64,000 bases of DNA, from positions 1,437,001 through 1,501,000 of the forward strand of contig NZ_CP045369.1 in the NCBI RefSeq assembly GCF_009363535.1. The letters are read 5' to 3'. The position numbers and the translations under genes are program-made. Source of the DNA: Microbulbifer sp. THAF38 (lineage in GTDB: Bacteria > Pseudomonadota > Gammaproteobacteria > Pseudomonadales > Cellvibrionaceae). Below, piece after piece: positions 45,589-53,512 of this stretch. Each line of letters begins with the position of its first letter. The first letter of the stretch is position 1. The notes beneath the pieces were generated by a model, which was given only the letters and a program-made list of their open reading frames with translations, had not been told where the DNA came from and ran no database searches.

Positions 45589-45984
45589 GTGAATATTTCC
45601 CAGGCGGCGCAGCATTCGGGGCTCAGTAGCAAGGCCCTGCGCCATTATGAGTCGATCGGCTTAGTGACTCCCGCGCGCAAAGCCAATGGCTACCGCCATT
45701 ACAGCGAGAATGACCTGGAGACCTTGCGTTTTATCCAGCGCGCCCGCGCCTGTGGCTTCTCTATTGAAGAAGTGCGCACTCTGCTGGGCTTGCGGGATGA
45801 CCCCGGGCGACACAGCCGAGAAACCAAGCAGCTGGTGCATGAAAAGCTTTCCATGCTGGAAGCCCAGCTGCGCGATATGCTGGCAATGCGTGAAACCCTA
45901 TATTCGTTTATCGACAGCTGTGCCGGTGATGACTCACCGGACTGCGCGATTTTGCAGCAGTTATCCGGCCAGCCATGCAAATAG
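45589..45984 (+). CDS. MerR-family regulator, CueR-like
   Basis: 131 residues from GTG 45589 (GGGAG 8 nt upstream). An N-terminal winged HTH (NISQAAQHSGLSSKALRHYE, residues 2-21) and the dimerisation helix (about 80-109) are followed by a metal-binding loop CAGDDSPDC (C111-X7-C119). The C-X7-C spacing is that of CueR, the Cu(I)/Ag(I)/Au(I) sensor. No copper ATPase or chaperone gene is within the window, so its target promoter is not visible here. prfB follows about 100 nt downstream. Confidence 0.85.
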   Translation: MNISQAAQHSGLSSKALRHYESIGLVTPARKANGYRHYSENDLETLRFIQRARACGFSIEEVRTLLGLRDDPGRHSRETKQLVHEKLSMLEAQLRDMLAMRETLYSFIDSCAGDDSPDCAILQQLSGQPCK

Positions 45985-46087
45985 GGATTTTGCCCGATTT
46001 ACAGCGGCTGGCCGACGACTGGAAGGACCCCCGCGCGCTGCGGTAGAATGCGCGCCGCTTTTTATTTTGTCCGGACACCGAGAGTTC

Positions 46088-47183
46088 ATGGAAATCAATC
46101 CCCTCCTCAACCAATTGAAAGACCTCGAAGAGCGCACCGACGTTCTTAGGGGGTATCTTTGACTATGCCAGCAAGAAAGAACGCCTGACCGAAGTAGAGC
46201 TGGAGCTGGCCGAGCCGAGCGTTTGGGACGACCCCAACCGCGCGCAGGAACTGGGGCGCGAGCGCTCCTCCCTGGAAACGGTGGTGAATACCATCGAAAA
46301 CCTCGACTCCGGCATTGCCGATTGCCGCGAACTGCTGGAAATGGCGGTCGAGGAAAATGACGAGGACTCCGTAGGGGAGGTCTCCACTGAGATCGAAGGT
46401 CTCCAGCAGCAGTTGGGAGTTCTGGAATTCCGCCGTATGTTCTCCGGCGAGAACGATGAGAACAATGCCTACCTGGATATCCAGGCCGGCTCCGGTGGCA
46501 CCGAAGCTCAGGATTGGGCGGAAATGATTTTGCGTATGTACCTGCGCTGGGGTGAAGCCCACGGCTTCAAGACCACCCTGGAAGAGGTCTCCGCGGGGGA
46601 AGTGGCCGGCATCAAGAGTGCCACCATACATTTTGCCGGCGACCACGCTTTCGGCTGGTTGCGCACAGAAACCGGCGTACACCGCCTGGTACGCAAGTCG
46701 CCGTTTGATTCCGGCAACCGCCGTCACACTTCTTTCAGCTCGGTATTTGTGTCGCCGGAAATCGATGACAATATCGAGATTGAAATCGACAAATCCCAGG
46801 TGCGTGAAGATACCTACCGCGCCTCCGGCGCCGGTGGTCAGCACGTGAACAAAACCGATTCTGCCGTGCGTTTGACCCACACAGAATCTGGTATCGTCGT
46901 GCAGTGCCAGAGCGAGCGCTCCCAGCACCAGAACCGCGATAAAGCCTGGAAAATGCTGCGCGCAAAAATGTACGAGCAGGAAATGCTCAAGCGCAACGCA
47001 GAGAAGCAGGCCATGGAAGACAGCAAGGCCGACATCGGTTGGGGCAGCCAGATCCGCTCCTACGTGTTGGACGACCAGCGTATCAAGGACCTGCGCACCA
47101 GCGTCCAGACCAGCAACTGCCAGGCAGTGCTGGACGGAGACCTGGACCAGTTTATCGAAGCCAGCCTCAAAGCCGGCCTCTGA
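46088..47183 (+). CDS. prfB: Peptide chain release factor 2, with programmed +1 frameshift
   Basis: Terminates translation at UGA and UAA. Frame 1 runs from ATG 46088 for 24 codons to an in-frame TGA at 46160-46162; reading resumes in the +1 frame from GAC at 46161 to 47183, giving about 364 residues, the normal length. The recoding site is AGGGGGTATCTTTGAC, with an internal Shine-Dalgarno-like AGGGGG upstream of CTT TGA C, as in E. coli. The GGQ motif is in [16 protein letters not shown], and the stop-codon recognition motif SPF is in [15 protein letters not shown]. This autoregulates RF2: scarce RF2 favours the shift. Confidence 0.98.
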
Positions 47184-47267
47184 TTTAAAGTCTCCATTCT
47201 CACCGCGCCCCTCGTCTCTCACTAATGGGTCGAGGGGTAATATCACTCACAAAACTGATAGATCACC

Positions 47268-48752
47268 ATGACTGATATCCAGCAAGACGAAAACAAACTG
47301 ATCGCCGAGCGTCGCACCAAGCTTTCCGCTCTGCGCGAGAAGGGCAATGCTTTCCCCAACAGTTTTCGCCGCGAGAACCTCGCTGCCGACCTGCAAGCTG
47401 AGTTCGGCGATAAACAGAAAGAGGAGCTGGAAGAACTGGGTAAACGGGCGTGCGTAGCGGGGCGAATCCTGGCGAAACGCGGACCCTTTATGGTGATCCA
47501 GGATGTGTCTGACCGCATCCAGCTCTACGCTGATAAAGCCGCGCAAAAAGATATTAAAGAGCGCTTCGGTGCCTGGGATATCGGCGATATCGTCGGCGTA
47601 AAAGGCACACTGCACAAATCCGGCAAGGGCGACCTCTACGTCAACTGTGAAGAGTACAGCCTGCTGACCAAAGCGCTGCGTCCGTTGCCGGAAAAATTCC
47701 ACGGCATCGCCGACCAGGAAATGCGCTATCGCCAGCGCTACGTGGACCTGATCGCCACGCCGGAAGCCCGCGAAGTGTTCCGCGTGCGCTCCAAGGTTAT
47801 CGAGTACATCCGCAACTTCCTCAATGGCCAGCAGTTTATGGAAGTGGAAACGCCCATGCTGCAGGTAATTCCCGGTGGCGCCAGCGCGCGTCCGTTCGTC
47901 ACCCATCACAATGCGTTGGATATCGATATGTACCTGCGTATTGCCCCGGAGCTATACCTGAAGCGCTTGGTCGTGGGTGGTTTCGAGCGGGTGTACGAGA
48001 TCAACCGCAATTTCCGCAACGAAGGCCTGTCCACGCGCCACAACCCCGAGTTCACCATGCTCGAGTTCTACCAGGCGTACGCGGACTACAACGACCTGAT
48101 GGATCTCACCGAGAAGATGCTGCGCGGTATCTGTGAAGATGTACTGGGCTCCACCACTGTGGATTACCAGGAAAGCAGCTACGACTTCTCCAAGCCGTTC
48201 GCGCGTTTGTCTGTATTCGATTCCATCCTGCACTACAACCCGGAACTGACTGCGGCTGATATCGACAACATCGAATCCGCTCGCGCCGTTGCCGAGAAAC
48301 TGGACATCCCGCTGAAAGACAGCTGGGGCCTGGGTAAAGTACAGATCGAAATCTTCGAGAAGACCGTAGAGCACCGTCTCGACCAGCCGACTTTTATCAC
48401 CGAGTACCCAACCGAAGTGTCTCCGTTGGCGCGTCGCAACGATGACAACCCGTTCGTCACCGACCGCTTCGAATTCTTCGTTGGCGGCCGCGAGATTGCC
48501 AATGGCTTCTCCGAGCTAAACGACGCAGAAGACCAAGCTGAACGCTTTAGAGCGCAGGTGGCAGAGAAAGACGCCGGTGACGACGAAGCCATGCACTACG
48601 ACGCCGACTATATCCGCGCGTTGGAATACGGCCTGCCGCCCACCGCTGGTGAAGGTATCGGTATCGACCGCTTGGTAATGCTGTTCACCAACTCCCCATC
48701 AATTCGAGACGTACTGCTGTTCCCGCATATGCGCCCGGAAGCGAACGACTAA
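47268..48752 (+). CDS. lysS: Lysyl-tRNA synthetase, class II
   Basis: Charges tRNA-Lys. 494 residues: an N-terminal OB-fold anticodon domain (about 60-145; [23 protein letters not shown]) and a class II core. Motif 1 is [20 protein letters not shown] (about 190), motif 2 is [28 protein letters not shown] (residues about 238-265), and motif 3 is [18 protein letters not shown] (about 457-474). ATG at 47268. It follows prfB, the same prfB-lysS pair as in E. coli. Confidence 0.99.
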   Translation: MTDIQQDENKLIAERRTKLSALREKGNAFPNSFRRENLAADLQAEFGDKQKEELEELGKRACVAGRILAKRGPFMVIQDVSDRIQLYADKAAQKDIKERFGAWDIGDIVGVKGTLHKSGKGDLYVNCEEYSLLTKALRPLPEKFHGIADQEMRYRQRYVDLIATPEAREVFRVRSKVIEYIRNFLNGQQFMEVETPMLQVIPGGASARPFVTHHNALDIDMYLRIAPELYLKRLVVGGFERVYEINRNFRNEGLSTRHNPEFTMLEFYQAYADYNDLMDLTEKMLRGICEDVLGSTTVDYQESSYDFSKPFARLSVFDSILHYNPELTAADIDNIESARAVAEKLDIPLKDSWGLGKVQIEIFEKTVEHRLDQPTFITEYPTEVSPLARRNDDNPFVTDRFEFFVGGREIANGFSELNDAEDQAERFRAQVAEKDAGDDEAMHYDADYIRALEYGLPPTAGEGIGIDRLVMLFTNSPSIRDVLLFPHMRPEAND

Positions 48753-48795
48753 GCGAACAAACGCAAATCCCGCGCACTATCTCCAGTGCCTACAG

Positions 48796-48828
48796 CCACC
48801 GCGCCATTTCCGGTGCGGTGGTTTCCTT
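48796..48828 (+). terminator. Probable terminator of lysS
   Basis: CCACCGCGCC (48796-48805) pairs with GGTGCGGTGG (48812-48821) with one G-U pair, around a 6 nt loop, followed by TTTCCTTT. The T tract is interrupted, so termination may be moderate. Confidence 0.65.
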
Positions 48829-49183
48829 TCAGTAAATTCCCCATAAAGTGACAACTATTTTAATCGACCCTCAACCCCGCTATTTTGGGGAAAGTTGAGC
48901 CTGTGCAGGTTGGTTATGCCCTAGATAAGCAGTGAAAAAACCTGGGTATTGAATCGACAGAATGCAGGTGATTCAGAAGCGCCCGGGGCCCTATGTGGCT
49001 GCAACTTGTTTTCATCTTCATCGAGTGTGGTGCTTGGTTCTAGTTTCCTACTTTGGATACTTTGTAACAGCAACTTAAATGGCTTTGGGATTTCTTTCGA
49101 TGTGTTCATTATTTTCGCAGGAAAATAATCTAAAGGATAAAAATGTTAAAAATCAATAGGTTGCTGATCCCTAAAAAATTGTG

Positions 49184-49325
49184 ATAGTGGTCAGAGTGAT
49201 CATCTTTCCAGTTTGTACGATCGAGCCAAGTTTATTTAACCCTATGATTCTGAAATGAAATTAAGAGTTGGATTGGTAAATTGATCCTGAGATAGTAATC
49301 AGGATAATAGCGGTCGGAGTGATCA
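49184..49325. repeat. Direct repeat upstream of the IS91-type transposase
   Basis: Two copies of a 19 bp motif, ATAGTGGTCAGAGTGATCA at 49184-49202 and ATAGCGGTCGGAGTGATCA at 49307-49325, differ at two positions. Each is preceded by a related GATCC sequence. They are plausible binding or terminal sites of the rolling-circle transposase; one may be the true element end and the other a remnant of a second copy. Confidence 0.5.
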
Positions 49326-49397
49326 CTATATAAATGTTGTACAAACCCGCTGCGCGGGAGTGGTGCCACCTTTAAATTATAAGAGGCATTTTAGAAA

Positions 49398-50606
49398 ATG
49401 CATAACCGGGTATTGCAAAATATATTTTCTGCGTACAGTGGTTATTTATCTAAAACTGCGCAGCCACTAAAAAATTTGAAAGCTATCTCATCAATTCAAG
49501 AGTGCCGTACAAAAGCGATGGGAAGCAGTTATTATCGCTGTAAGCACAACCATGTAACTGAACAGTATCATTCTTGCAGACACAGAAGCTGTCCTCTTTG
49601 TTCAGGTCGAAAACAGTTACAGTGGGTTGATCAGCAGCGTCGTAAATTATTTGATACAGAGCATTTTCATGTGGTCTTTACTATTCCTCATGAGTATCTG
49701 CAATTATGGCAATACAACGAAGAAAGGCTTACAGATATACTCTTTTTATCAAGTAAAGAAACGCTATTTGAATTGATGGCGAGTAAGGCTTATCACGGAG
49801 TAACCCCTGGGATGCTTATGGCTCTGCATACTTGGGGAAGACAGTTAACTTTACATCCTCATATACACTGCTTGATAACCGCCGGCGGTTTGACTTTAAG
49901 GGAAAACTGGAAAGAAACAGGTGAATATTTATTGCCTGTGCGAGTGGTAAAGAGCCTTTATAGAGGAAAATTTCAAGCGCTTTTATTAGAACAGTATCGT
50001 GCCGGGTTACTCAAGCTCCCTCCCAATTGGTCAATAGGCCAATTTGATATCCTCTTTAAAGCTTGCTATCGCAAAGAATGGTCAGTTCGTATTCAGGAAC
50101 GATATGAGCATGGCCGAGGTGTTCTGCTGTATTTTTCACGCTATATCAAAGGCGGTCCGCTGAAGCCAAAGCAGATATTAAATGTGGATCATAAGGGGCT
50201 GAAGTTTCGTTATTTTGATCACCGTGATCAGCGACGTAAGCAACTACGGTTAAAGCCTCTGGAGTTCTTAAGGCGTATTTTGCAGCACATACCCCCGATA
50301 GGTAAGCATATGGTACGAGGTTACGGATTATATGCTGGATGTAACAAGAAAAAGCACGATCTATGTAGCAATCTCGTGGGTTTAATGAAAGATCAACCAC
50401 TCCCGGCTGGATTACAAATCCAAGATCTGGTGGTAGAGTGTGGTCAGTGCCACGAGCCCACAAAACTGAGTGGCAGGGTGTGGTCTAAGGCGAAAAAAGG
50501 AATTTCCTTTATAAAGGGGGTGGCTCGACAAGATAGTGCCGGCGGGAACGTACAACATGGCGATGAACCAGACACTGCAGGAATGGGCCTCTTTAGTTCG
50601 GCCTAA
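49398..50606 (+). CDS. IS91-family (HUH, rolling-circle) transposase
   Basis: A full-length 402-residue transposase. The N-terminal Zn-binding region (residues about 35-75) is Cys/His rich (YYRCKHNH, YHSCRHRSCPLCSGRKQLQW). The HUH motif is LHPHIHCLITAGG (about 153-165), and the catalytic Tyr region is LLYFSRYIKGGPL (about 243-255) with two Tyr four residues apart. The family moves by single-strand rolling-circle transposition without terminal inverted repeats. It is intact and lies at the left edge of the integron cassette array. Confidence 0.92.
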   Translation: MHNRVLQNIFSAYSGYLSKTAQPLKNLKAISSIQECRTKAMGSSYYRCKHNHVTEQYHSCRHRSCPLCSGRKQLQWVDQQRRKLFDTEHFHVVFTIPHEYLQLWQYNEERLTDILFLSSKETLFELMASKAYHGVTPGMLMALHTWGRQLTLHPHIHCLITAGGLTLRENWKETGEYLLPVRVVKSLYRGKFQALLLEQYRAGLLKLPPNWSIGQFDILFKACYRKEWSVRIQERYEHGRGVLLYFSRYIKGGPLKPKQILNVDHKGLKFRYFDHRDQRRKQLRLKPLEFLRRILQHIPPIGKHMVRGYGLYAGCNKKKHDLCSNLVGLMKDQPLPAGLQIQDLVVECGQCHEPTKLSGRVWSKAKKGISFIKGVARQDSAGGNVQHGDEPDTAGMGLFSSA

Positions 50607-50674
50607 ATTCAATGCCAGGTCATTTTTTTTACCGCCTGCAGTGCAGGTTATCTAAGCGTTATGTGTAATCACAT

Positions 50675-50971
50675 ATGAGAAATCTAGTAGTTGCCAGTTT
50701 GTTGGTAATAGTCGGCTGTAACACAATAGAGAGAAGTGTCATCTTTCGTCATCACGAACCTACTTCTTGTAAAGTGAAAGGCTTCGTATCTGGAACAGGC
50801 AAGACTGATGAGGGTGCATATAAGAGTGCAAAGAGGAAAGTGGCTGAGTTAGGCGGAAATGTAATCGTTCCAGACCCGAAAGGGCCAATTGAAATTGGCT
50901 TTTCTCACACACCTGGCGCCTCCACAAAATACTATTCAATATACAATGCCAAAGGGTTCCTTTGTGAGTAA
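50675..50971 (+). CDS. Cassette 1: small lipoprotein of unknown function
   Basis: 98 residues with a lipobox near residue 15 (VASLLVIVGCN), so probably a lipoprotein. The body, VKGFVSGTGKTDEGAYKSAKRKVAELGGNVIV, with its final NAKGFLCE, resembles DUF4156/RcsF-like small lipoproteins in which an alanine-rich helix precedes GGN. That match is by eye only. It starts 11 nt after the cassette boundary, has no dedicated promoter, and ends next to its attC. Confidence 0.7.
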   Translation: MRNLVVASLLVIVGCNTIERSVIFRHHEPTSCKVKGFVSGTGKTDEGAYKSAKRKVAELGGNVIVPDPKGPIEIGFSHTPGASTKYYSIYNAKGFLCE

Positions 50972-50974
50972 AAC

Positions 50975-51067
50975 ACATAACAAGTCAATCAACTTCGTGC
51001 CTTCGGCGCCGGACAGCTTACACTACGCTTCGCTTCGTTACAGCTGCCGGTTATTGAAGCGTTAGCT
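50975..51067 (+). other. attC site 1
   Basis: Begins ACATAAC (50975-50981) and ends GTTAGCT (51061-51067), 93 bp. The first seven bases are the exact reverse complement of GTTATGT at 50658-50664, the start of cassette 1. Internal inverted repeats (CAGCT, CCGG) support the folded bottom-strand hairpin. Confidence 0.88.
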
Positions 51068-51072
51068 TAAAT

Positions 51073-51603
51073 ATGAACCAAAAGAAATCGTTATTGATTC
51101 TAGTTTCAACAACTCTATTAATAGGGGTTGTTTTCTCTATGGTGCCTTTTTTTTCATCGCTTCAGCCTAATGCTAAAGCTGAAGCAGCCCTGTTTAAGCT
51201 AGATATATCAAAGATTAATAATGGCGAATTTATAATTTTTGATCACCCAAACTACGGTGATTCAATCAGAGGCTATAAATGGAGCGTAATGATCTACAAG
51301 AGCCATAGTGGCTCCATTACTGCTTTTGATATTCCCCGCAAAGGAAAAGCAACAGGGCTTCCCGATATGTACTGGTGGAGGCCTGCTTGGCCATGCTTTA
51401 ATTTTGGGCCAACCTTTTCAGGAAGCAAGGTTGATGAAAGCATGCCCATTAAGTGCCACGACAACAGAGAGGAGCTTGACTATTGGCTTCCCCAGGTTGA
51501 ATGGGACCTAAGCGGAAAAACCATAAAAGGAGGCATGGATAATATGCTCCCAACATTAGGTACAGTTGAGGGAAAGCACTTTGTATTTGGAAAACGAAGC
51601 TGA
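51073..51603 (+). CDS. Cassette 2: exported or membrane-anchored protein of unknown function
   Basis: 176 residues with an N-terminal hydrophobic segment (LLILVSTTLLIGVVFSMVPFF, residues 6-26), either an uncleaved anchor or a signal peptide. The rest is soluble, with several Trp and aromatic clusters (GYKWSVMIY, MYWWRPAWPCFNFGPTF, LDYWLPQVEWDLSG). I do not recognise the family. ATG is 5 nt after the end of attC 1, consistent with a promoterless cassette gene. Confidence 0.75.
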   Translation: MNQKKSLLILVSTTLLIGVVFSMVPFFSSLQPNAKAEAALFKLDISKINNGEFIIFDHPNYGDSIRGYKWSVMIYKSHSGSITAFDIPRKGKATGLPDMYWWRPAWPCFNFGPTFSGSKVDESMPIKCHDNREELDYWLPQVEWDLSGKTIKGGMDNMLPTLGTVEGKHFVFGKRS

Positions 51604-51612
51604 CAAAGGCCA

Positions 51613-51693
51613 GCACAACCGCCAAATGCAAAAAACGCATTTGGCTGGACTCGCTACACTTCGTTTCGCTCGCCTGTGTGGCCGGCGTTACAT
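51613..51693 (+). other. attC site 2
   Basis: Runs from GCACAAC (51613-51619) to GTTACAT (51687-51693), 81 bp. The left core differs from the expected complement of its cassette start (AGCTAAC), so this site has diverged, but the CCAAATGC/GCATTTGG inner stem and overall length fit an attC. Confidence 0.75.
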
Positions 51694-51708
51694 GCCCTAG
51701 GAAATATT

Positions 51709-52041
51709 GTGTCAAGCCAAAAGAAAATATGTAAAAAATTCGATGTAATGCCACTCCCCTCCAATGCGGGTGAAAAGCTAGGCATAGCTATCGAAACTAT
51801 TGGCAAGATGCCAATTAATGGTTTACGACTCAACCCAGAGAATGGAACATGTGGCTGGTATATCTGGTGCGGCGAAGAAATGTCCGAAAACGCAGATTTT
51901 TTCAAGGCATTGCACGTTAGTCATATACCGAAGTATCTACCTGAATTAGAGCAGTATTTATCATTGCCTCCAGGTTATAGATTTTTAATCGCTGGCGAGT
52001 ACGAGGATGTGTGGCATGATCCACAGCTCACCAGCATATAA
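51709..52041 (+). CDS. Cassette 3: Imm33-like (predicted immunity) protein
   Basis: 110 residues from GTG 51709. LRLNPENGTCGWYIWCGEE (about 41-59), FFKALHVSHIPKYLPELEQYL and LPPGYRFLIAGEYEDVWHDPQL resemble the Imm33/DUF2185-type domain, a predicted immunity protein of polymorphic toxin systems. The match is from memory of the family pattern and not from a search. Its stop codon lies inside the left core of its own attC (ATATAAC, 52036-52042), a compact cassette arrangement. No cognate toxin is nearby. Confidence 0.65.
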   Translation: MSSQKKICKKFDVMPLPSNAGEKLGIAIETIGKMPINGLRLNPENGTCGWYIWCGEEMSENADFFKALHVSHIPKYLPELEQYLSLPPGYRFLIAGEYEDVWHDPQLTSI

Positions 52042-52125
52042 CAAACCGCAGCAATCGCTCCCGTTGGTCGCTGGGACAGTCAAAACGCTGCGCTTATCTG
52101 TCTGCCCTTGTGCGGGGCGTTATGT
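52036..52125 (+). other. attC site 3
   Basis: ATATAAC (52036-52042) to GTTATGT (52119-52125), 90 bp. The left core differs by one base from the complement of GTTACAT, the start of cassette 3. It overlaps the stop codon of the cassette 3 gene. Confidence 0.83.
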
Positions 52126-52146
52126 TTTTAATAGTGGGGAGGCAGG

Positions 52147-52962
52147 GTGAAAATTAGATACCTCATTCTAAGTGTTTCTATTCTTACAGGGTGCGCTTCG
52201 AACACAACGATCAGTCAACGAGATATTTCTACTTGGAATTATGGCGATACTGACGTAAACGTAATCACTCAAAAGCTAGGTGATAAAGTTTATCGAAGGT
52301 CGCAATACCGGAGTAATGAATCTAATTACCTATTCATTCAATATGACCGGTCTAAAGTAGAAGGGCTCCTTAGTTTCCTTTTTAAAGATGGAAAACTAGA
52401 GGCCATCGCTAAAGATGATGGCTATGGAAGTCATGGGCTATCTGAATGTATGGTATTTCCTCTGTATGAATCGGATGACCCAGACAAATGTCTTAATGAT
52501 TTTACGGAGAATCTTGTTAAGGCTAGATTGCCTCTCAGTTTTGATCCTAACTTAGGAAATAAAGATCAAAACAACTTAGAGGCGGTAGGTTACGGCGTTG
52601 AACTACTTACGTATTCAGTAATAACTGGTGGGGCACCTATTATTTTAGGTGCAGTTATGATTCCTATTGCTACTATAGGGGAGCACCAAGATTCGAAAAC
52701 AGATGCAACTATGGACGTAGTTGAATTGGGGGCCAATTTAACAGAATACCAATATTTGCTTAATGTGTTACCTGAAGAAGCGATATCAAGTAATGGAAAG
52801 TTTAAGAGCATCCTAATACCAGGCGGTTTTGTATTTAAGGAGCCTCAATTCTTTATTGGTGCGTTTGATGGGGAAGTGATATGGCTAGATGAAAAGCCAG
52901 CTTGGGTCTGTTCCTCAGTTCTCAGTATAAAGGGGTGTACTGTTGGGAAAAATCGTCGTTAA
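52147..52962 (+). CDS. Cassette 4: lipoprotein of unknown function
   Basis: 271 residues starting at GTG 52147. The N-terminus MKIRYLILSVSILTGCASNT is a signal peptide with lipobox LTGC, so Cys16 would be lipidated. An apparent hydrophobic stretch at about 158-180 (LLTYSVITGGAPIILGAVMIPIATIG) could be a membrane or amphipathic segment. The TWNYGDTDVNVITQKLGDK portion recalls SmpA/OmlA-like lipoproteins, weakly. No family can be named with confidence. Confidence 0.75.
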   Translation: MKIRYLILSVSILTGCASNTTISQRDISTWNYGDTDVNVITQKLGDKVYRRSQYRSNESNYLFIQYDRSKVEGLLSFLFKDGKLEAIAKDDGYGSHGLSECMVFPLYESDDPDKCLNDFTENLVKARLPLSFDPNLGNKDQNNLEAVGYGVELLTYSVITGGAPIILGAVMIPIATIGEHQDSKTDATMDVVELGANLTEYQYLLNVLPEEAISSNGKFKSILIPGGFVFKEPQFFIGAFDGEVIWLDEKPAWVCSSVLSIKGCTVGKNRR

Positions 52963-52970
52963 GCCCAGAA

Positions 52971-53058
52971 ACATAACGAGCGCATGTTGTTCGCCCCTAT
53001 GGGGTTGGAACCTTCGTTACACGGCGCTTCACTACGGCTCCAAATGCGGACGTTAGTG
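52971..53058 (+). other. attC site 4
   Basis: ACATAAC (52971-52977) to GTTAGTG (53052-53058), 88 bp. The left core is the exact complement of GTTATGT at the start of cassette 4 (52119-52125). Confidence 0.9.
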
Positions 53059-53070
53059 CACAATAAATCC

Positions 53071-53370
53071 ATGAGTAAATTCATTGTCGACTGCACAAAT
53101 ATAAAATCAGAAGAAGAGTTCTGGGATAAATACTTATCCTCTGTGGATACTGTTGAAGGTGATCTATTTGGTAGAAACTTAGATGCGCTTTGGGATGCTT
53201 TGCACGCTGGAGGTCCGGGAGCTCCAATTGAAGGAACTAAGTTAATATCCGTTAGAAATTCAGATAGCTTGAAGAGCTTTCGAGAAGGGCTGTTTTATGA
53301 TCATCTTAAGCAAATCTCTTATGATCTTAGATCGGACCCCGGTAGTTTATTATCATTCAGAGTGTTGTAG
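53071..53370 (+). CDS. Cassette 5: barstar-like ribonuclease inhibitor
   Basis: 99 residues from ATG 53071. EEEFWDKYLSSVDTVEGDLFGRNLDALWDALHAGGPGAP (read over residues about 14-52) has the barstar pattern: a Phe-Trp helix, FGRNLDALWDAL, then a Gly/Pro turn and a strand. Barstar inhibits barnase-type RNases, so this is an antitoxin or immunity protein without a visible toxin. The longer open frame to 52984 crosses the attC site and is not the likely start. Confidence 0.83.
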   Translation: MSKFIVDCTNIKSEEEFWDKYLSSVDTVEGDLFGRNLDALWDALHAGGPGAPIEGTKLISVRNSDSLKSFREGLFYDHLKQISYDLRSDPGSLLSFRVL

Positions 53371-53380
53371 TGGTCCCATG

Positions 53381-53505
53381 CACTAACAAGCCGAGCAATT
53401 TGCTCCGGGATAGCTTGCCTGGTACACGTTTTGCGCTGGTCGCTGCGCACCCATTTTCGCGCAAATCGCGCATCAGGTAAGCTGCCCCTGTCGGCGGCGT
53501 TAAAA
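53381..53505 (+). other. attC site 5
   Basis: CACTAAC (53381-53387) to GTTAAAA (53499-53505), 125 bp, the longest site here. The left core is the exact complement of GTTAGTG at 53052-53058, the start of cassette 5. The centre holds a long imperfect hairpin (TTGCGC/GCGCAA). Confidence 0.9.
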
Positions 53506-53512
53506 ATAGGAA

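Larger units (their letters stand above)
48753..49397. other. Gap between lysS and the IS91-family transposase
   Basis: 645 nt. It holds the lysS terminator, then AT-rich sequence. A short minus-strand frame (48921-49109, 62 codons) has no recognisable family and no clear ribosome binding site. From about 49150 a duplicated 19 bp motif appears that probably belongs to the IS91-type element. A CCCGC/GCGGG hairpin lies near 49346-49358. Confidence 0.5.
49184..50640 (+). mobile_element. IS91-family insertion element
   Basis: Contains the intact transposase gene and upstream direct repeats. Ends are approximate: the left limit is placed at the first repeat copy. The right limit is placed just before GCCTGCAGTGCAGG, where sequence resembling the 3' half of an attC site (ending GCGTTATGT at 50657-50664) resumes. 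Rolling-circle elements leave no target duplication, so the limits cannot be fixed from the sequence alone. Confidence 0.6.

Noticed and set aside
46044-46049. TAGAAT as a -10 box for prfB.
   Set aside because: No matching -35 at 16-18 nt spacing was found.
48921-49109. A 62-codon minus-strand frame between lysS and the IS91-type transposase.
   Set aside because: No recognisable family, no clear ribosome binding site, and it sits in AT-rich intergenic sequence; kept only as a comment on the gap.
52984-53070. Upstream extension of the barstar-like gene to an ATG at 52984.
   Set aside because: It would make attC 4 coding; the ATG at 53071 follows the attC core and gives the normal barstar N-terminus.
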